Shown: piece by piece, positions 37,284 through 47,264 of the stretch
Numbering within the stretch: position 1 is the first letter of the stretch
How the letters are laid out: every line of letters begins with the position of its first letter
Origin: JASEGV01 sp947085405
Lineage (GTDB): Bacteria > Bacteroidota > Ignavibacteria > UBA10030 > BY39
DNA: 64,000 nt
NCBI GenBank assembly: GCA_947085405.1
Contig: CAMTWO010000022.1
Span: 51,444 to 115,443, forward strand
Direction of reading: 5' to 3'
Translations under genes and position numbers: made by a program
Notes under the pieces: generated by a model
The model's input: only the letters and a program-made list of their open reading frames with translations
Databases searched by the model: none
Told to the model about the DNA's origin: nothing

Positions 37284-38459
37284 TTATTGTTCTATAATTA
37301 TAGCGCTAGCTTCGCCGCCACCTATACAGGCAGTAGCCAAGCCACGCTTTGAGTTTTTCAACTTCATTGCATTAATTAAAGTAACAAGTAATCTTGTCCC
37401 ACTTGCGCCGATAGGATGACCGAGTGCAACGGCTCCGCCATGTACATTTACTTTTTTGGGGTCTAAATTCAGAATTTTATTCACAGCCAAAGTAACGACC
37501 GAGAATGCTTCGTTTATTTCGAATAAATCGATATCATCTATCGATAGACTTGCTCGTTTCAAAATTTTAGTAATAACATCGGCTGGAGCTGTTGTGAACC
37601 ATTCTGGTTTTTTAGCAAACGATGCATAGGAAACAAGTTTTACAAGGGGCTTGACACCAAGTTCATCGGCTTTTTCTTTCGACATTACGACAACTGCTGC
37701 AGCGCCATCATTAATTTTTGAAGCATTAGCTGCGGTAACTGTCCCGTCTTTTAGGAATGCGGCTTTTAAAGTTGGAATTTTTTCGAATTTAACTTTTTTG
37801 GGTTCTTCATCCTCGCTAACGATTATCGGATCGCTTCCTTTTTGTTCAATTGAAACAGGAACAATCTCATCCTTGAACCAACCATTTTTTTGTGCTTCGA
37901 TGGCGCGTTTGTAACTTTGTGTAGCAAATTCATCTTGCATTTCACGCGTAATTTGCATTTCCTTTGCACAAATTTCGGCTGCATTCCCCATGTGAAAATT
38001 ATTATACACATCCCACAAACCATCCGAAACCATCAAGTCGGTTAACTGTCCGTGTCCCATCCGATAGCCGTTGCGTGCTTTATCGAGCATATAAGGAACA
38101 TTCGACATACTTTCCATACCACCCGCAACAACCACGTCAGCATCGCCTAACATTATTGATTGAGCAGCTAACATTACCGATTTTAAACCTGAGCCGCACA
38201 CTTTGTTAATCGTCATGCACTCGACGCTTTCGGGCAGACCCGCGTATATAGAAGCCTGCCTTGCAGGCGCCTGCCCCATACCGGCGGTTAAAACGGAACC
38301 CATTATAACTTCATTCACCTGCTCTTTTGGAACATTGCCTCTTTTGAGCGTCTCAGCAATTACTATAGCACCAAGTCGTGGTGCGGATATTCCACTTAAA
38401 GTACCACCGAACGAACCAATTGGAGTTCGTACGGCACTAACAATTACAGCTTCTCTCAT
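37284..38459 (-). CDS. Acetyl-CoA C-acetyltransferase (thiolase)
   Basis: 391 residues. Active-site Cys in NKVCGSGLKSVMLA, the C-terminal HGGAVALGHPIGASGTRLLV with His, and CIGGGEASAIIIEQ with the second Cys. This is the degradative/biosynthetic thiolase family (AtoB/PhaA/FadA-like). It cleaves or condenses acetyl-CoA units and heads the operon with the dehydrogenases. Which direction runs in vivo cannot be told from sequence. Confidence 0.93.
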   Translation of the reverse strand: MREAVIVSAVRTPIGSFGGTLSGISAPRLGAIVIAETLKRGNVPKEQVNEVIMGSVLTAGMGQAPARQASIYAGLPESVECMTINKVCGSGLKSVMLAAQSIMLGDADVVVAGGMESMSNVPYMLDKARNGYRMGHGQLTDLMVSDGLWDVYNNFHMGNAAEICAKEMQITREMQDEFATQSYKRAIEAQKNGWFKDEIVPVSIEQKGSDPIIVSEDEEPKKVKFEKIPTLKAAFLKDGTVTAANASKINDGAAAVVVMSKEKADELGVKPLVKLVSYASFAKKPEWFTTAPADVITKILKRASLSIDDIDLFEINEAFSVVTLAVNKILNLDPKKVNVHGGAVALGHPIGASGTRLLVTLINAMKLKNSKRGLATACIGGGEASAIIIEQ

Positions 38460-38486
38460 TTTTCCCTCCTGATTAATTATTACTAT

Positions 38487-40010
38487 TTATTTAGTTCTTA
38501 AAAATTCGATTCTTCTATTTTTTGCTCTGCCCTCTTCAGTTGCATTATCGGCGATCGGACGAGTAAAACCATAACCAACCGTAGTTAAACGGGCTGCTGC
38601 AACACCTTTGCTCACAATATAGTCTTTTACTGCCTCGGCACGTCGTAAAGAAAGCAACTGATTAGATTTTGCAGATCCGATATTATCTGTATGTCCACTG
38701 ATTTCAATTTGAATTTCAGGGTTTGCTAATAATCCGGCAGCAACAAATTTTAATGTATCCTCCGAACTTGGCAGCAAACGTGCACTGTTGAATTCGAAGT
38801 TAATTCCTCTCAAACTAAGTTTGTCTCCAACATCAGGAATAAAAACTACATCATCAGTTGGGTCGTTAGGATTTTTTCCTTTTTCGACTTCTTTTCCATC
38901 CGGAATTCCGCCATCATCAGTATCCATCTTTAAAGGATCAGTTTGATGGGTGATTACTTCATCATAGTCTGATAAACCATCTTCGTCGGAGTCCTTTTTT
39001 AAGGGGTCTGTCTTGTGTTGTAAAACTTCTACGCCATCTGTTAATCCATCTCCATCGGTATCAGCCTTCAGAGGATCAGTTTTGTATGTTAAAACTTCTT
39101 CGCCATCTTTTAATCCATCTTTATCGGTGTCAGCGATTAGTGGATCTGTTTTATGGATTTTGATTTCATCTCCATCGATAAGACCATCTCCGTCAGTATC
39201 AGCATTATTCGGATTTGTTCGATATAAAAATATTTCGTCATAATCCGTTAAGCCATCATCATCGGTATCTCTTTTAAGAGGATTTGTTAGATAAGTAAAA
39301 ACTTCTTCTCCATCTTTCAGACGATCCCCATCGGTATCCGGATTTAAGGGGTCGGTGCCGAACTGCTTTTCGTCTTTATTTTTTAAACCATCGCCATCCG
39401 TATCGGCATTTCCTGATTCAAAGAAAGCATACACATTCAGACCGAATAAAAAGTATCCGTCGTTATTGTCATTTATTTTTCTATCGTCCAAATAATCTTT
39501 TGTTCCCAAAGCATACATACCCGTCAATTCGACTATAGAATTGTTTGTAATGAAATATTGAATACCAGCCCCAGATGGAATCACACCCATCCATTTAGAA
39601 TAATCACCACGTGTATTATAAGGAAGCTTCCTTTCGTTTTCATCAACAGGATTGAAATTCATGATACTAATTCCACTAAAAAAGTAAGGTCTGATTCGAG
39701 AATTGGGAAATGGAGATAAGAGCAATCGAATATCGATTGGGATGATTTTAGATGAAAAGAAACCAATTTTTTTTCCTTCCACCATACCGAAACCAAAACC
39801 CGCTTCGAGAGCTAGAAAGTCGGAAGGGTGGTAACGAGAAAATATCCGGGTAATCGGTTTGGGTATATACCCACCGACATCGGTTTTTGCCATAGCTGTC
39901 CCAAAACTTAGTCCAAGCCCCATCCCATCTTCAAGTCTCTGAGAGAATGTTATATTATGGATTAGACAAGTTGATATGGCAAAGAATAACAAATACTTGA
40001 GAATTTTCAT
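38487..40010 (-). CDS. OmpA-family protein with eight calcium-binding type repeats
   Basis: 507 residues: signal peptide, N-terminal beta-barrel (about 25-195, FYSLK-type aromatic strands such as GLGLSFGTAMAKTDVGGYI), eight thrombospondin type-3-like repeats of about 23 residues (DTDGDGLKNKDE, DTDDDGLTDYDE and so on, about 198-375), and a C-terminal OmpA peptidoglycan-binding domain (ISGHTDNIGSAKSNQLLSLRR; VGYGFTRPIADN). It should tie the outer membrane to the cell wall through a calcium-stiffened spacer. This architecture is frequent in T9SS-bearing phyla. Confidence 0.92.
   Translation of the reverse strand: MKILKYLLFFAISTCLIHNITFSQRLEDGMGLGLSFGTAMAKTDVGGYIPKPITRIFSRYHPSDFLALEAGFGFGMVEGKKIGFFSSKIIPIDIRLLLSPFPNSRIRPYFFSGISIMNFNPVDENERKLPYNTRGDYSKWMGVIPSGAGIQYFITNNSIVELTGMYALGTKDYLDDRKINDNNDGYFLFGLNVYAFFESGNADTDGDGLKNKDEKQFGTDPLNPDTDGDRLKDGEEVFTYLTNPLKRDTDDDGLTDYDEIFLYRTNPNNADTDGDGLIDGDEIKIHKTDPLIADTDKDGLKDGEEVLTYKTDPLKADTDGDGLTDGVEVLQHKTDPLKKDSDEDGLSDYDEVITHQTDPLKMDTDDGGIPDGKEVEKGKNPNDPTDDVVFIPDVGDKLSLRGINFEFNSARLLPSSEDTLKFVAAGLLANPEIQIEISGHTDNIGSAKSNQLLSLRRAEAVKDYIVSKGVAAARLTTVGYGFTRPIADNATEEGRAKNRRIEFLRTK
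38885..39415 (-). repeat. 69-bp tandem coding repeats
   Basis: The eight DxDxDGxxD units of the OmpA-family protein are encoded by ~69-base tandem repeats that remain recognisable at DNA level (for example GTCTGTTTTA/GGATCTGTTTTA and CCATCGGTATCAGC occurrences on the plus strand). Copy number could change by slippage or recombination. Confidence 0.75.
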
Positions 40011-40087
40011 TCAATGTTAAAGTTTTTGATGGCAGTGCTAATTTACGCCTTGTCAACGAGAAAGTCAAGCCTTTTTTGATTTTTTGG

Positions 40088-40116
40088 AAAAAAAAAGCCC
40101 CCAAATCAAGGGGGCT
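40088..40116 (-). terminator. Rho-independent terminator of rho
   Basis: Perfect 7-bp GC-rich stem AGCCCCC / GGGGGCT (40096-40102, 40110-40116) with loop AAATCAA; on the minus strand it is followed by a U-run (A-run 40088-40096 on plus). It lies just after the rho stop. Confidence 0.9.
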
Positions 40117-40137
40117 ATTCTTGAGGAGATGACCAGA

Positions 40138-41391
40138 CTAACTGTTCATAACTCGTAAGAATTCTTTGTTCGTTTTAGTTCCTCGCATTTTATCGAGTAA
40201 GAACTCCATTGCTTCCACAGTCGAAAAATCGCTTAAAAGCTTCCTGAGTATCCAAATTCGATTCAAATCATCCGGTTCGAGCAAAATTTCTTCTTTACGT
40301 GTACCGGAGCGATTAACATCATAAGATGGATATACCCGTCTATCGGAAAGTTTGCGGTCGAGTATAATTTCCATATTACCTGTTCCCTTGAATTCTTCGA
40401 AGATAACCTCGTCCATTCTGCTTCCGGTTTCTACAAGAGCAGTTGCAATTATCGTTAAACTTCCACCTTCCTCGATATTACGGGCGGCTCCGAAAAAGCG
40501 TTTCGGACGTTGCAGTGCATTTGCATCAACGCCGCCTGAAAGTATTTTTCCACTATGAGGAACAACTGTATTATGAGCACGTGCTAAACGGGTAATACTG
40601 TCGAGAAGAATAACTACATCTTTTTTAGCTTCAACCAACCGTTTTGCTTTTTCCAAAACCATATCGGAAACCTGCACGTGCCGGTCGGCGGGTTCGTCGA
40701 AAGTTGAACTGATAACTTCGGCTTGAACTGAACGTTCCATATCGGTAACTTCTTCAGGACGTTCATCGATTAATAAAACTATCAGATGAACTTCGGGATG
40801 GTTTCGTTTGATGCTGTTTGCAATTTTTTGGAGTAAAACTGTTTTGCCGGCTTTTGGAGGAGATACAATCATTCCGCGTTGCCCTTTTCCGATGGGAGCT
40901 AACAAATCCATAATACGCATCGCGTGTTCACCGGGTGATGTTTCTAACTTTAGTTTTTCGTGAGGATAGAGTGGCGTGAGGTTATCGAATAGAACACGGT
41001 CGCGAATAGCTTCCGGATTTTCTTCGTTAACTCCTTCCACCTTTAACAGAGCAAAGAACCGTTCGCCCTCTTTTGGCGGGCGGACTTGTCCACTAACAGT
41101 ATCACCGGTTCGCAATCCAAATTTTTTAATTTGCGAAGGCGATACGTAGATATCATCAGGAGAAGGAAGATAGTTATAATCAGCGGATCTCAAAAAACCG
41201 TAGCCGTCGGGTAAAACTTCTAAAACACCTTTGCTGAAACCGATTCCGTCCTTCGCCGATTGAACTTCCAGGATTTTAAAAATTAAATCCTGTTTTCTCA
41301 TATCGGAATAGCCGGTAACGTCCAACTCTCTCGCAATTTTAGTGAGTTCAGCTATCTTCTTTGATTTTAGTTCTACGATGTCCATTGGCAT
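40138..41391 (-). CDS. rho: Transcription termination factor Rho
   Basis: 417 residues. N-terminal helix bundle ELKSKKIAELTKIARELDV, cold-shock-like RNA-binding domain (GVLEVLPDGYGFLRS, DIYVSPSQIKKFGLRTGD), and ATPase core with P-loop GLIVSPPKAGKT-type text (MIVSPPKAGKTVLLQK), Walker B VVILLDSITRLARA, and the C-terminal RIWILRKLLSDFSTVEAMEFL. Two Met codons open the protein; the second (MDIVEL) may be the real start. It is an RNA-dependent helicase ending transcripts. No long insert between the RNA-binding and ATPase parts. Confidence 0.97.
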   Translation of the reverse strand: MPMDIVELKSKKIAELTKIARELDVTGYSDMRKQDLIFKILEVQSAKDGIGFSKGVLEVLPDGYGFLRSADYNYLPSPDDIYVSPSQIKKFGLRTGDTVSGQVRPPKEGERFFALLKVEGVNEENPEAIRDRVLFDNLTPLYPHEKLKLETSPGEHAMRIMDLLAPIGKGQRGMIVSPPKAGKTVLLQKIANSIKRNHPEVHLIVLLIDERPEEVTDMERSVQAEVISSTFDEPADRHVQVSDMVLEKAKRLVEAKKDVVILLDSITRLARAHNTVVPHSGKILSGGVDANALQRPKRFFGAARNIEEGGSLTIIATALVETGSRMDEVIFEEFKGTGNMEIILDRKLSDRRVYPSYDVNRSGTRKEEILLEPDDLNRIWILRKLLSDFSTVEAMEFLLDKMRGTKTNKEFLRVMNS

Positions 41392-41525
41392 AAGTTAATT
41401 CTCTCTTATTATAATTTAGATGGTTTGGTATTTATCAATGATATGTTTAAAACGTTGGATATAAACTGGATTTGTATTTTGCTTCTAAAAATTCTAAGCA
41501 AATATACGTTGAAATACAAAGAAAG

Positions 41526-42812
41526 TCAAGAATCCACAAAACGCATTGCTTCTCCTAATACATAATGAGATCCGGTAATCAAAATTATCTCTTTAGAGTT
41601 GGCATAATTTTTAGCAATTTTTAAGCTGTTTTTGGGTGTTTTTCCATCAATACAAGGGATATTGGATAATTTGAATTTTGATGCTATTCTGCCACTTGAA
41701 ATTGCTCTATCTGTTTTTGGGCTGCAAGTAATTACTATTCGTGCGAAATCTCCAATTTCCTGAACGATCGTATTTAAATCTTTATCTTTCATCAATCCAA
41801 ACACGACAATAACTTTATAAATTCCCAATCGGAATAATGTAGCTTTGAGATTAATGAAAGCTTGTGTATTGTGAGCAACATCCCCGATAATTAAAGGATT
41901 GTTAGATAACAGATCGAAACGCCCACGAAGACCTGAAAACTTTTTCACATCGGCCAAACCGCAACGCATGCTTTGATCTGTAATTTTGTAAATAAATTTA
42001 TCTCGTAATAACAAAAGCGTAAAAGCAGATAACCTGATATTATCTTCCTGAAATTTTCCGGGCAATGTAATTTTTAAATTATTTAGTTTAGTGTTCCCGA
42101 CTTTTAGGTCCACGTACTGAGCTTGTAAATCATTTTTTACCAAAACAAGTTTTGTGTTATCGTCGATATGTTTTAACGTTGATTTTGATTTACGGGCTAC
42201 AGATTGAATAACTCCGAACGCATCTTCATCTCTTACTGCAGTCAAACACGGAACAAAAGGTTTGATGATGCCGGCTTTTTCGCGAGCAATTTTAGATGTT
42301 GTTGAACCCAAGTATTCTGTATGCTCAAGTCCGATGTTCGTGATGATACTTATTAACGGAGTGATAATGTTTGTTGCATCAAGACGCCCGCCTAATCCGG
42401 TTTCGATTACAGCTATATCGATTTTTTGGTCGCTAAAATATTTAAAAGCTATAGCAGTTGTTGTCTCGAAAAAAGTCGCGCTTGTTTTTTTGACTTCATC
42501 TCGAACCATTTTCGTGTAGGATACAAGTTCTTTGTCGCTTATCGGTTTTCCATCAATTCGTATTCTTTCGTTGAACTTAAGTAAATGAGGCGATGTATAA
42601 AGTCCTGTCTTATATCCCGAAGCAGTAAGCACCGAAGCAATCATCGCTGCTGTTGAGCCTTTCCCATTCGTACCAGCGATATGAATTGTTGGATAGTCTT
42701 GCTGGGGGTTTCCTAATGATGCACATAGTCTTTTGATATTCTCTAAGCCGAACTTCATACCAAATTTTTGAAGTCCGTAAAGAAATTTAATTGTCGAATT
42801 ATAAGAAAGCAA
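41526..42812 (-). CDS. folC: Bifunctional folylpolyglutamate/dihydrofolate synthase
   Basis: 428 residues. ATP loop HIAGTNGKGSTAAMIASVL, then YTSPHLLKFNERIRIDG, and EKAGIIKP in the substrate region, all typical of FolC; DVAHN and HN-rich C-terminal half (GDVAHNTQAFINLKATL). It adds glutamates to (dihydro)folate in the cytosol. It is 18 bases downstream of pyrD, in the pyrK-pyrD-folC run. It is functionally linked to the folate/pterin genes only loosely. Confidence 0.93.
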   Translation of the reverse strand: MLSYNSTIKFLYGLQKFGMKFGLENIKRLCASLGNPQQDYPTIHIAGTNGKGSTAAMIASVLTASGYKTGLYTSPHLLKFNERIRIDGKPISDKELVSYTKMVRDEVKKTSATFFETTTAIAFKYFSDQKIDIAVIETGLGGRLDATNIITPLISIITNIGLEHTEYLGSTTSKIAREKAGIIKPFVPCLTAVRDEDAFGVIQSVARKSKSTLKHIDDNTKLVLVKNDLQAQYVDLKVGNTKLNNLKITLPGKFQEDNIRLSAFTLLLLRDKFIYKITDQSMRCGLADVKKFSGLRGRFDLLSNNPLIIGDVAHNTQAFINLKATLFRLGIYKVIVVFGLMKDKDLNTIVQEIGDFARIVITCSPKTDRAISSGRIASKFKLSNIPCIDGKTPKNSLKIAKNYANSKEIILITGSHYVLGEAMRFVDS

Positions 42813-42830
42813 AATCTAATCTTCTCAGTT

Positions 42831-43775
42831 TTATAGCCAACTTTTTAAAACGGATTCATTTCCGGATGTGTCGAGCGACCCGACTATCATACCGACATCA
42901 GCAATACCATTATCGAGACAAAATTTTTCGATTCCCTCGGCTATCGAAACACTGATATTCGGGTTTATGAAATTAGCAGTACCAACCTGAACAGCATTAG
43001 CGCCAACAATTAAAAACTCCAACGCATCCTCCGTATTAGCTATACCACCTATTCCGAAAACAGGGATTTTCACAGCGTTTACAACTTCATAAACTTTAGC
43101 TAATGCAACTGGCTTGATAGCCGGACCTGATAAACCGCCGGTTACGGTTGATATTTTGGGTTTGCGGGTTTTAACATTCACAGCCATTCCAACTAAGGTG
43201 TTGATTAAAGAAACTGCATCAGCTCCTTCCGATTCTGCTGCTTTTGCAAACTCAGAAACACGCGTAACATTTGGGGTGAGTTTTAGAATAATTGGTTTCG
43301 AAGTTAAACGACGGACCATTTTAGTTATCTCGGCGGTCGCTTTTAAATCGGTACCAAAACTCAACCCCCCCTCTTTGACATTTGGGCAGGATATGTTAAT
43401 TTCGTATGCAGTTATTCCATTTGCCGATTCTAATTTTTCCAACACCTTACAATATTCATCAATTGTTCCGCTCGCTATGTTCGCTATGATTACGGCATTC
43501 AATTGTTTCAGGAGGGGTAATTTTTCAGAAATAAATTTTTCGACGCCGATATTTGCCAAACCAATCGAGTTAATAAGCCCGCTGGCAGTTTCTACAATTC
43601 TTGGCGGAGGATTGCCTTTACGCGGTTTTAGTGTGAGCGATTTAGTAAAAATTCCACCAAGCTTTTTTATATCAAGAAGCTCGCTTGTTTCATCTCCATA
43701 ACCAAAGGTGCCGGATGCAACAAACACGCGGTTTTTAAATTCTACATTCCCAATTTTAAACGAAGTCTTTACCAT
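42831..43775 (-). CDS. pyrD: Dihydroorotate dehydrogenase, class 1B catalytic subunit
   Basis: 314 residues. FKNRVFVASGTFGYGDE opening, FMN-binding barrel, catalytic Cys in EINISCPNVKEGG, and GIGGIANTEDALEFLIVGA at the FMN phosphate site. The Cys base and the adjacent pyrK mark the NAD-dependent class 1B heterotetramer. Its ATG follows the pyrK stop with no gap. It makes orotate in pyrimidine synthesis. Confidence 0.95.
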   Translation of the reverse strand: MVKTSFKIGNVEFKNRVFVASGTFGYGDETSELLDIKKLGGIFTKSLTLKPRKGNPPPRIVETASGLINSIGLANIGVEKFISEKLPLLKQLNAVIIANIASGTIDEYCKVLEKLESANGITAYEINISCPNVKEGGLSFGTDLKATAEITKMVRRLTSKPIILKLTPNVTRVSEFAKAAESEGADAVSLINTLVGMAVNVKTRKPKISTVTGGLSGPAIKPVALAKVYEVVNAVKIPVFGIGGIANTEDALEFLIVGANAVQVGTANFINPNISVSIAEGIEKFCLDNGIADVGMIVGSLDTSGNESVLKSWL

Positions 43776-44540
43776 TTACAAAATTATCTCGTTTGAATTA
43801 AATACAGGACCGTCAACACACGAAAGAGCGAAACCTTCCTCTTTATTTTTCAATTCCACTGCACATCCTTGGCAGATTCCAAAACCACACGCCATTGCGG
43901 TTTCTAATGATATCTCGCAACGGATGTTATAATCTTCCGTTAAATTAGTCAAGGCAACGAGCATCGGTGTGGGACCGCAGGCATAAATTTTACAATTTTT
44001 GTTTTTATTTTCTTCTAAAAATTGTTTCAGCAAATCAATAACAGTTCCGTGATAACCCGACGACCCATCATCAGTTGCAGTTCGAACATCATTTAGATAT
44101 GAAGTAAGCAAATATTCTTTTTTCCTGGCACCTAAAAAAGTGATAACGTTTTTTCCTTTTTGAATCAAATTATTCTGAAGAAGAGGTAACGAAGCAGCAC
44201 CCAAACCACCTCCGACCAGGATGGAAAGTTCTTCATTATCCGAAACATTGAACGGTTTACCGAGAGGTCCTAAAACATCAAGCGTATCACCTACTTTTTT
44301 GAGGGACAGTTTTTTTGTACCCATTCCCATTACACCAAAAACTATTTCGACAGAATTTTCTTGAACATAATAAACACTGAACGGCCGCCGTAATAAAGGG
44401 GCGGTAGTTTCATCTATTTTGATGTTTATGAATTGCCCCGGCAATATTGAACGAGCTATTTCAGGAGCATAAAAAGTAAGTTTTGTGATGGAAGAATTTA
44501 TGGATGTAATTTTAGTAAGCTCGAAATTTTTTTGAATCAT
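43776..44540 (-). CDS. pyrK: Dihydroorotate dehydrogenase electron-transfer subunit
   Basis: About 254 residues. Start placed at ATG 44540, which follows the preceding gene's stop at 44557 and has a GGATTC-type site in front; a longer frame (from 44630) would overlap that gene. FAD-binding PLLRRPFSVYYV, NAD-site LVGGGLGAASLPLL and a C-terminal 2Fe-2S cluster CGFGICQGCAVELKN plus ALSCVDGPVF supply the four Cys ligands. It carries electrons from PyrD's FMN to NAD. Confidence 0.92.
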   Translation of the reverse strand: MIQKNFELTKITSINSSITKLTFYAPEIARSILPGQFINIKIDETTAPLLRRPFSVYYVQENSVEIVFGVMGMGTKKLSLKKVGDTLDVLGPLGKPFNVSDNEELSILVGGGLGAASLPLLQNNLIQKGKNVITFLGARKKEYLLTSYLNDVRTATDDGSSGYHGTVIDLLKQFLEENKNKNCKIYACGPTPMLVALTNLTEDYNIRCEISLETAMACGFGICQGCAVELKNKEEGFALSCVDGPVFNSNEIIL

Positions 44541-44556
44541 TTTTGAATCCAAAAAT

Positions 44557-46812
44557 TTATTCGTCATCCGGCGGGTCTTCCTGTTCGAAATCTGCTGGAT
44601 CAAATTCATCCTGATCGTCTTCACGAACATCTCTCTCGCCGCGCTGCCTTTGTGGTTGAACAGTCTTTGTCTTGGGGGTCTCTCCTTGTGTAAATTTGGG
44701 TTGAGGCGGAGGGGGAGGAACTATCTCTTTTATTTTCACATACTGCGACAGTTTTGAAGTATCCTGAGCTACTGCAACTTTTCCGGTTACATTTTCTGCA
44801 TAAACGGATTTCGGGTATTTATCTATCAATTTTTGGTAGTAAAACTTTGCACTATCGTTATTGTTCAGAATGTTTTCAAAAATCCACCCTGATGTATAAA
44901 ATGATTTTGTGGCGAGTTCGGAACTCGAATCGGTTGCAACGATCAAGCTAAAAAGTTTGAGTGCTTCTTTAGGTTTATTTTCATACGTTAACTTTAAAGC
45001 TTGATCGTACAATATTTCTAACTGAGGTTTTTCAAACGCTACTGTTATCCCTTTAATTTTCTTTGCCTGAATAGCATAATCTGATTTACCGTAATCTTTT
45101 ATAAGTAAATCGTACAACGAATCGACCGCCTGCTGATTTCCGCGCAGCCTATGAATTTCAGCCATCGCATAATATGCACGAGGTGAAAAATCGGGTTTGA
45201 AATTACTATTTGATACAATGGTGAACCAAAACTCTGCCGAGTCCGGTAGCGATAATTCTAACATGAACAATGTTGCAAGTTCGAATTGATTTTTTGTAAT
45301 TAAGTATAAGGCGCTATCTGCACTTATCGAAACCTGAGGTAATACTGCCGGCTTTGGTGCTGCTGCCTCCTCCTTCAGTTGTTGTCTCAATTTCGAAGGT
45401 TCCTGTAATATAACGTCGTCATCAAATTCTACCAGTTCATCATTAAGCGTATCCTTTGGCAAATCAGCCGTAGGCAGCATCAATGTATCTCGGTTTTGCA
45501 GCAAACTATCAGTTTTCTCTGCTGTAAGAATTTGTTTAGTAGAATCGATTGCTACTGCAGTTATTGATGCAGTATCTTTCCCGATGTTCGCTCGTTTTAT
45601 GGAATCTCTTCTTATTGCTAAGTAAAACAAACTATCATAAATATTTATATTTTTATGATATGAAAAATATTTATTTAACGCATCAACTTTTTTGACTGCA
45701 AGGGGTGTAATTTCTGACTGCGGATTTTCAACTTTTGCTTTTTCGTAATAAAATTTTGCTTCACCAAAATCATGAAACGTTGATTCGTACAACACTCCGC
45801 GAGCATAAAAACTCTTTGCCGAAGCGTCCGTCTTCTTATAAACGGTATCAACCATCTCATATTGGTCTAAAGCTTTTTCATATTTTCCCATGACGCTATA
45901 GGTATTTGCTATTTCTAAATCGACGTATGAGAAATATTCTGTTGTTAAATCCTGATCCTTCATTTCAAACAGACGCTGAATCGCATTTATGGATTTTCCC
46001 GATTCCCTTAACATTCTTGCAGAATTTAATTCAGCACGAAATCTTAAACTTTCATTTGGCTTGTAATCTGCGACATTACTGTATGCGATTCTTGCTTTAT
46101 CATAATCTTGAAGCAATTCATGTATTCTTCCTTGTTGAAACGCAGCAATAGCTAACAATTTTCCATCTGCATCTATTTTGAGAGCTTGTGAGTATGATTT
46201 TTCGGCTTTAACATATTCACCACGTTCTAAATATATTTGCCCTGCTAACAAGTACAACTCTGCAGCAATGTCTTCCTCTCCAGCGTCGAAAGCTTGTGAA
46301 GAATATTTTGCTGTATAGTTTAGAGCTTCATCAAACGCTTCCATGTTATATAAGGTGCGCGCATACAATAAATGGGCTTTCCAAAAATGACTGCTCGTCG
46401 GGAAGTTTTCAATTAATTCATTGAATTTTTTTAGAGCCAAATCGTTGTCGTCTTCGTAGTAATAAATTTCACCAATCATCATAATTGCATCATCAACCCA
46501 CTTGCTGCGGGGGTAAAACTGAATGATCTTTGATGTTTTTTCAATCACGATATTAAATTTAGTGCGTACAGCTTGATTTGCAACGTAAGGGGAAAAATAA
46601 TTTGTGTCTAACGATTTCGGAGGATTTTTGTATAGTTCTAAAAGAGCTTCGTCGTAATGTTTTTTTGCATTATAGTATGAATTGAAATATCCCATCGTAT
46701 TTTCGTACCGGGTAGAAAAAAATTCTCCGATAGGACTCGAACACCCGCTAACAAAAATAACTGTGGAGATGAGAAATAAAATTTTAGAGATAGAAAGAAA
46801 TCGGATAGTCAT
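44557..46812 (-). CDS. Long TPR lipoprotein, acidic C-terminus
   Basis: 751 residues with lipobox (FVSGCSS). From about residue 60 it consists of tetratricopeptide units (WVDDAIMMIGEIYYYEDDNDLALKKF; ELYLLAGQIYLERGEYVKAE; FRAELNSARMLRESG), a middle Asp/Thr/Pro linker, more TPRs, and a Gln/Pro then Asp/Glu-rich end (DDQDEFDPADFEQEDPPDDE). The opening TRYENTMGYFNSYYNAKKHYDEA recalls the PorW/SprE lipoprotein of T9SS, which fits the sorted cargo here; that name is inference and other TPR lipoproteins look similar. Confidence 0.75.
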   Translation of the reverse strand: MTIRFLSISKILFLISTVIFVSGCSSPIGEFFSTRYENTMGYFNSYYNAKKHYDEALLELYKNPPKSLDTNYFSPYVANQAVRTKFNIVIEKTSKIIQFYPRSKWVDDAIMMIGEIYYYEDDNDLALKKFNELIENFPTSSHFWKAHLLYARTLYNMEAFDEALNYTAKYSSQAFDAGEEDIAAELYLLAGQIYLERGEYVKAEKSYSQALKIDADGKLLAIAAFQQGRIHELLQDYDKARIAYSNVADYKPNESLRFRAELNSARMLRESGKSINAIQRLFEMKDQDLTTEYFSYVDLEIANTYSVMGKYEKALDQYEMVDTVYKKTDASAKSFYARGVLYESTFHDFGEAKFYYEKAKVENPQSEITPLAVKKVDALNKYFSYHKNINIYDSLFYLAIRRDSIKRANIGKDTASITAVAIDSTKQILTAEKTDSLLQNRDTLMLPTADLPKDTLNDELVEFDDDVILQEPSKLRQQLKEEAAAPKPAVLPQVSISADSALYLITKNQFELATLFMLELSLPDSAEFWFTIVSNSNFKPDFSPRAYYAMAEIHRLRGNQQAVDSLYDLLIKDYGKSDYAIQAKKIKGITVAFEKPQLEILYDQALKLTYENKPKEALKLFSLIVATDSSSELATKSFYTSGWIFENILNNNDSAKFYYQKLIDKYPKSVYAENVTGKVAVAQDTSKLSQYVKIKEIVPPPPPQPKFTQGETPKTKTVQPQRQRGERDVREDDQDEFDPADFEQEDPPDDE

Positions 46813-46883
46813 ATAATTTTTGATAATGATTAAATCTGTTTAATATTAGTGAATATTTAATAAAAATGCAAAAGGCAAAACGC

Positions 46884-47264
46884 TTATGCAGTCGGTTTGA
46901 TGATGGGTATTTCAACCTTCATCGGAACAACCGTGTATTTGTTTTTAATTAGCAATATTACTTTTCCGACCTCGTATCGTGATTTGATTATTATTTGATT
47001 TTTATCTTTTGATAGAATTTCAATTTTTTCGTATCCTTCTATGATTACAAATTCAGTTTTGAATTCTCTGAAAGGAACACCAAAACCAAGACGATTCAAA
47101 CTTACAACACTGATTGTTGCAGTAGAGTTTCCATCAGGAAACAGATAATGTGGATTTGTTTCGACATTTATTGAATCGACCGTCAGTATTTCTTTCACCA
47201 AAATTATGGCAGAAAACACCAATAATACGACTAAAATTAACCTTATTTCATCTCTGTTCATCAA
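46884..47264 (-). CDS. Membrane-anchored protein with Ig-like domain, unknown function
   Basis: 126 residues. N-terminal helix (LILVVLLVFSAIILVKEI) then a single beta-sandwich (PHYLFPDGNSTATISVVSLNRLGFGVPF; ILLIKNKYTVVPMKVEIPI), the pattern of invasin/Big-type Ig domains tethered at the inner membrane. It is divergent from the Spy-like gene across a 91-base gap. No partner is evident. Confidence 0.55.
   Translation of the reverse strand: MMNRDEIRLILVVLLVFSAIILVKEILTVDSINVETNPHYLFPDGNSTATISVVSLNRLGFGVPFREFKTEFVIIEGYEKIEILSKDKNQIIIKSRYEVGKVILLIKNKYTVVPMKVEIPIIKPTA

Noticed and set aside
38220..38280. GCCTGCCTTGCAGGCGCCTGCC palindrome in the thiolase gene
   Set aside because: It encodes conserved thiolase residues (GQAPARQASIYAGLP), so it is ordinary coding sequence rather than a repeat insertion.
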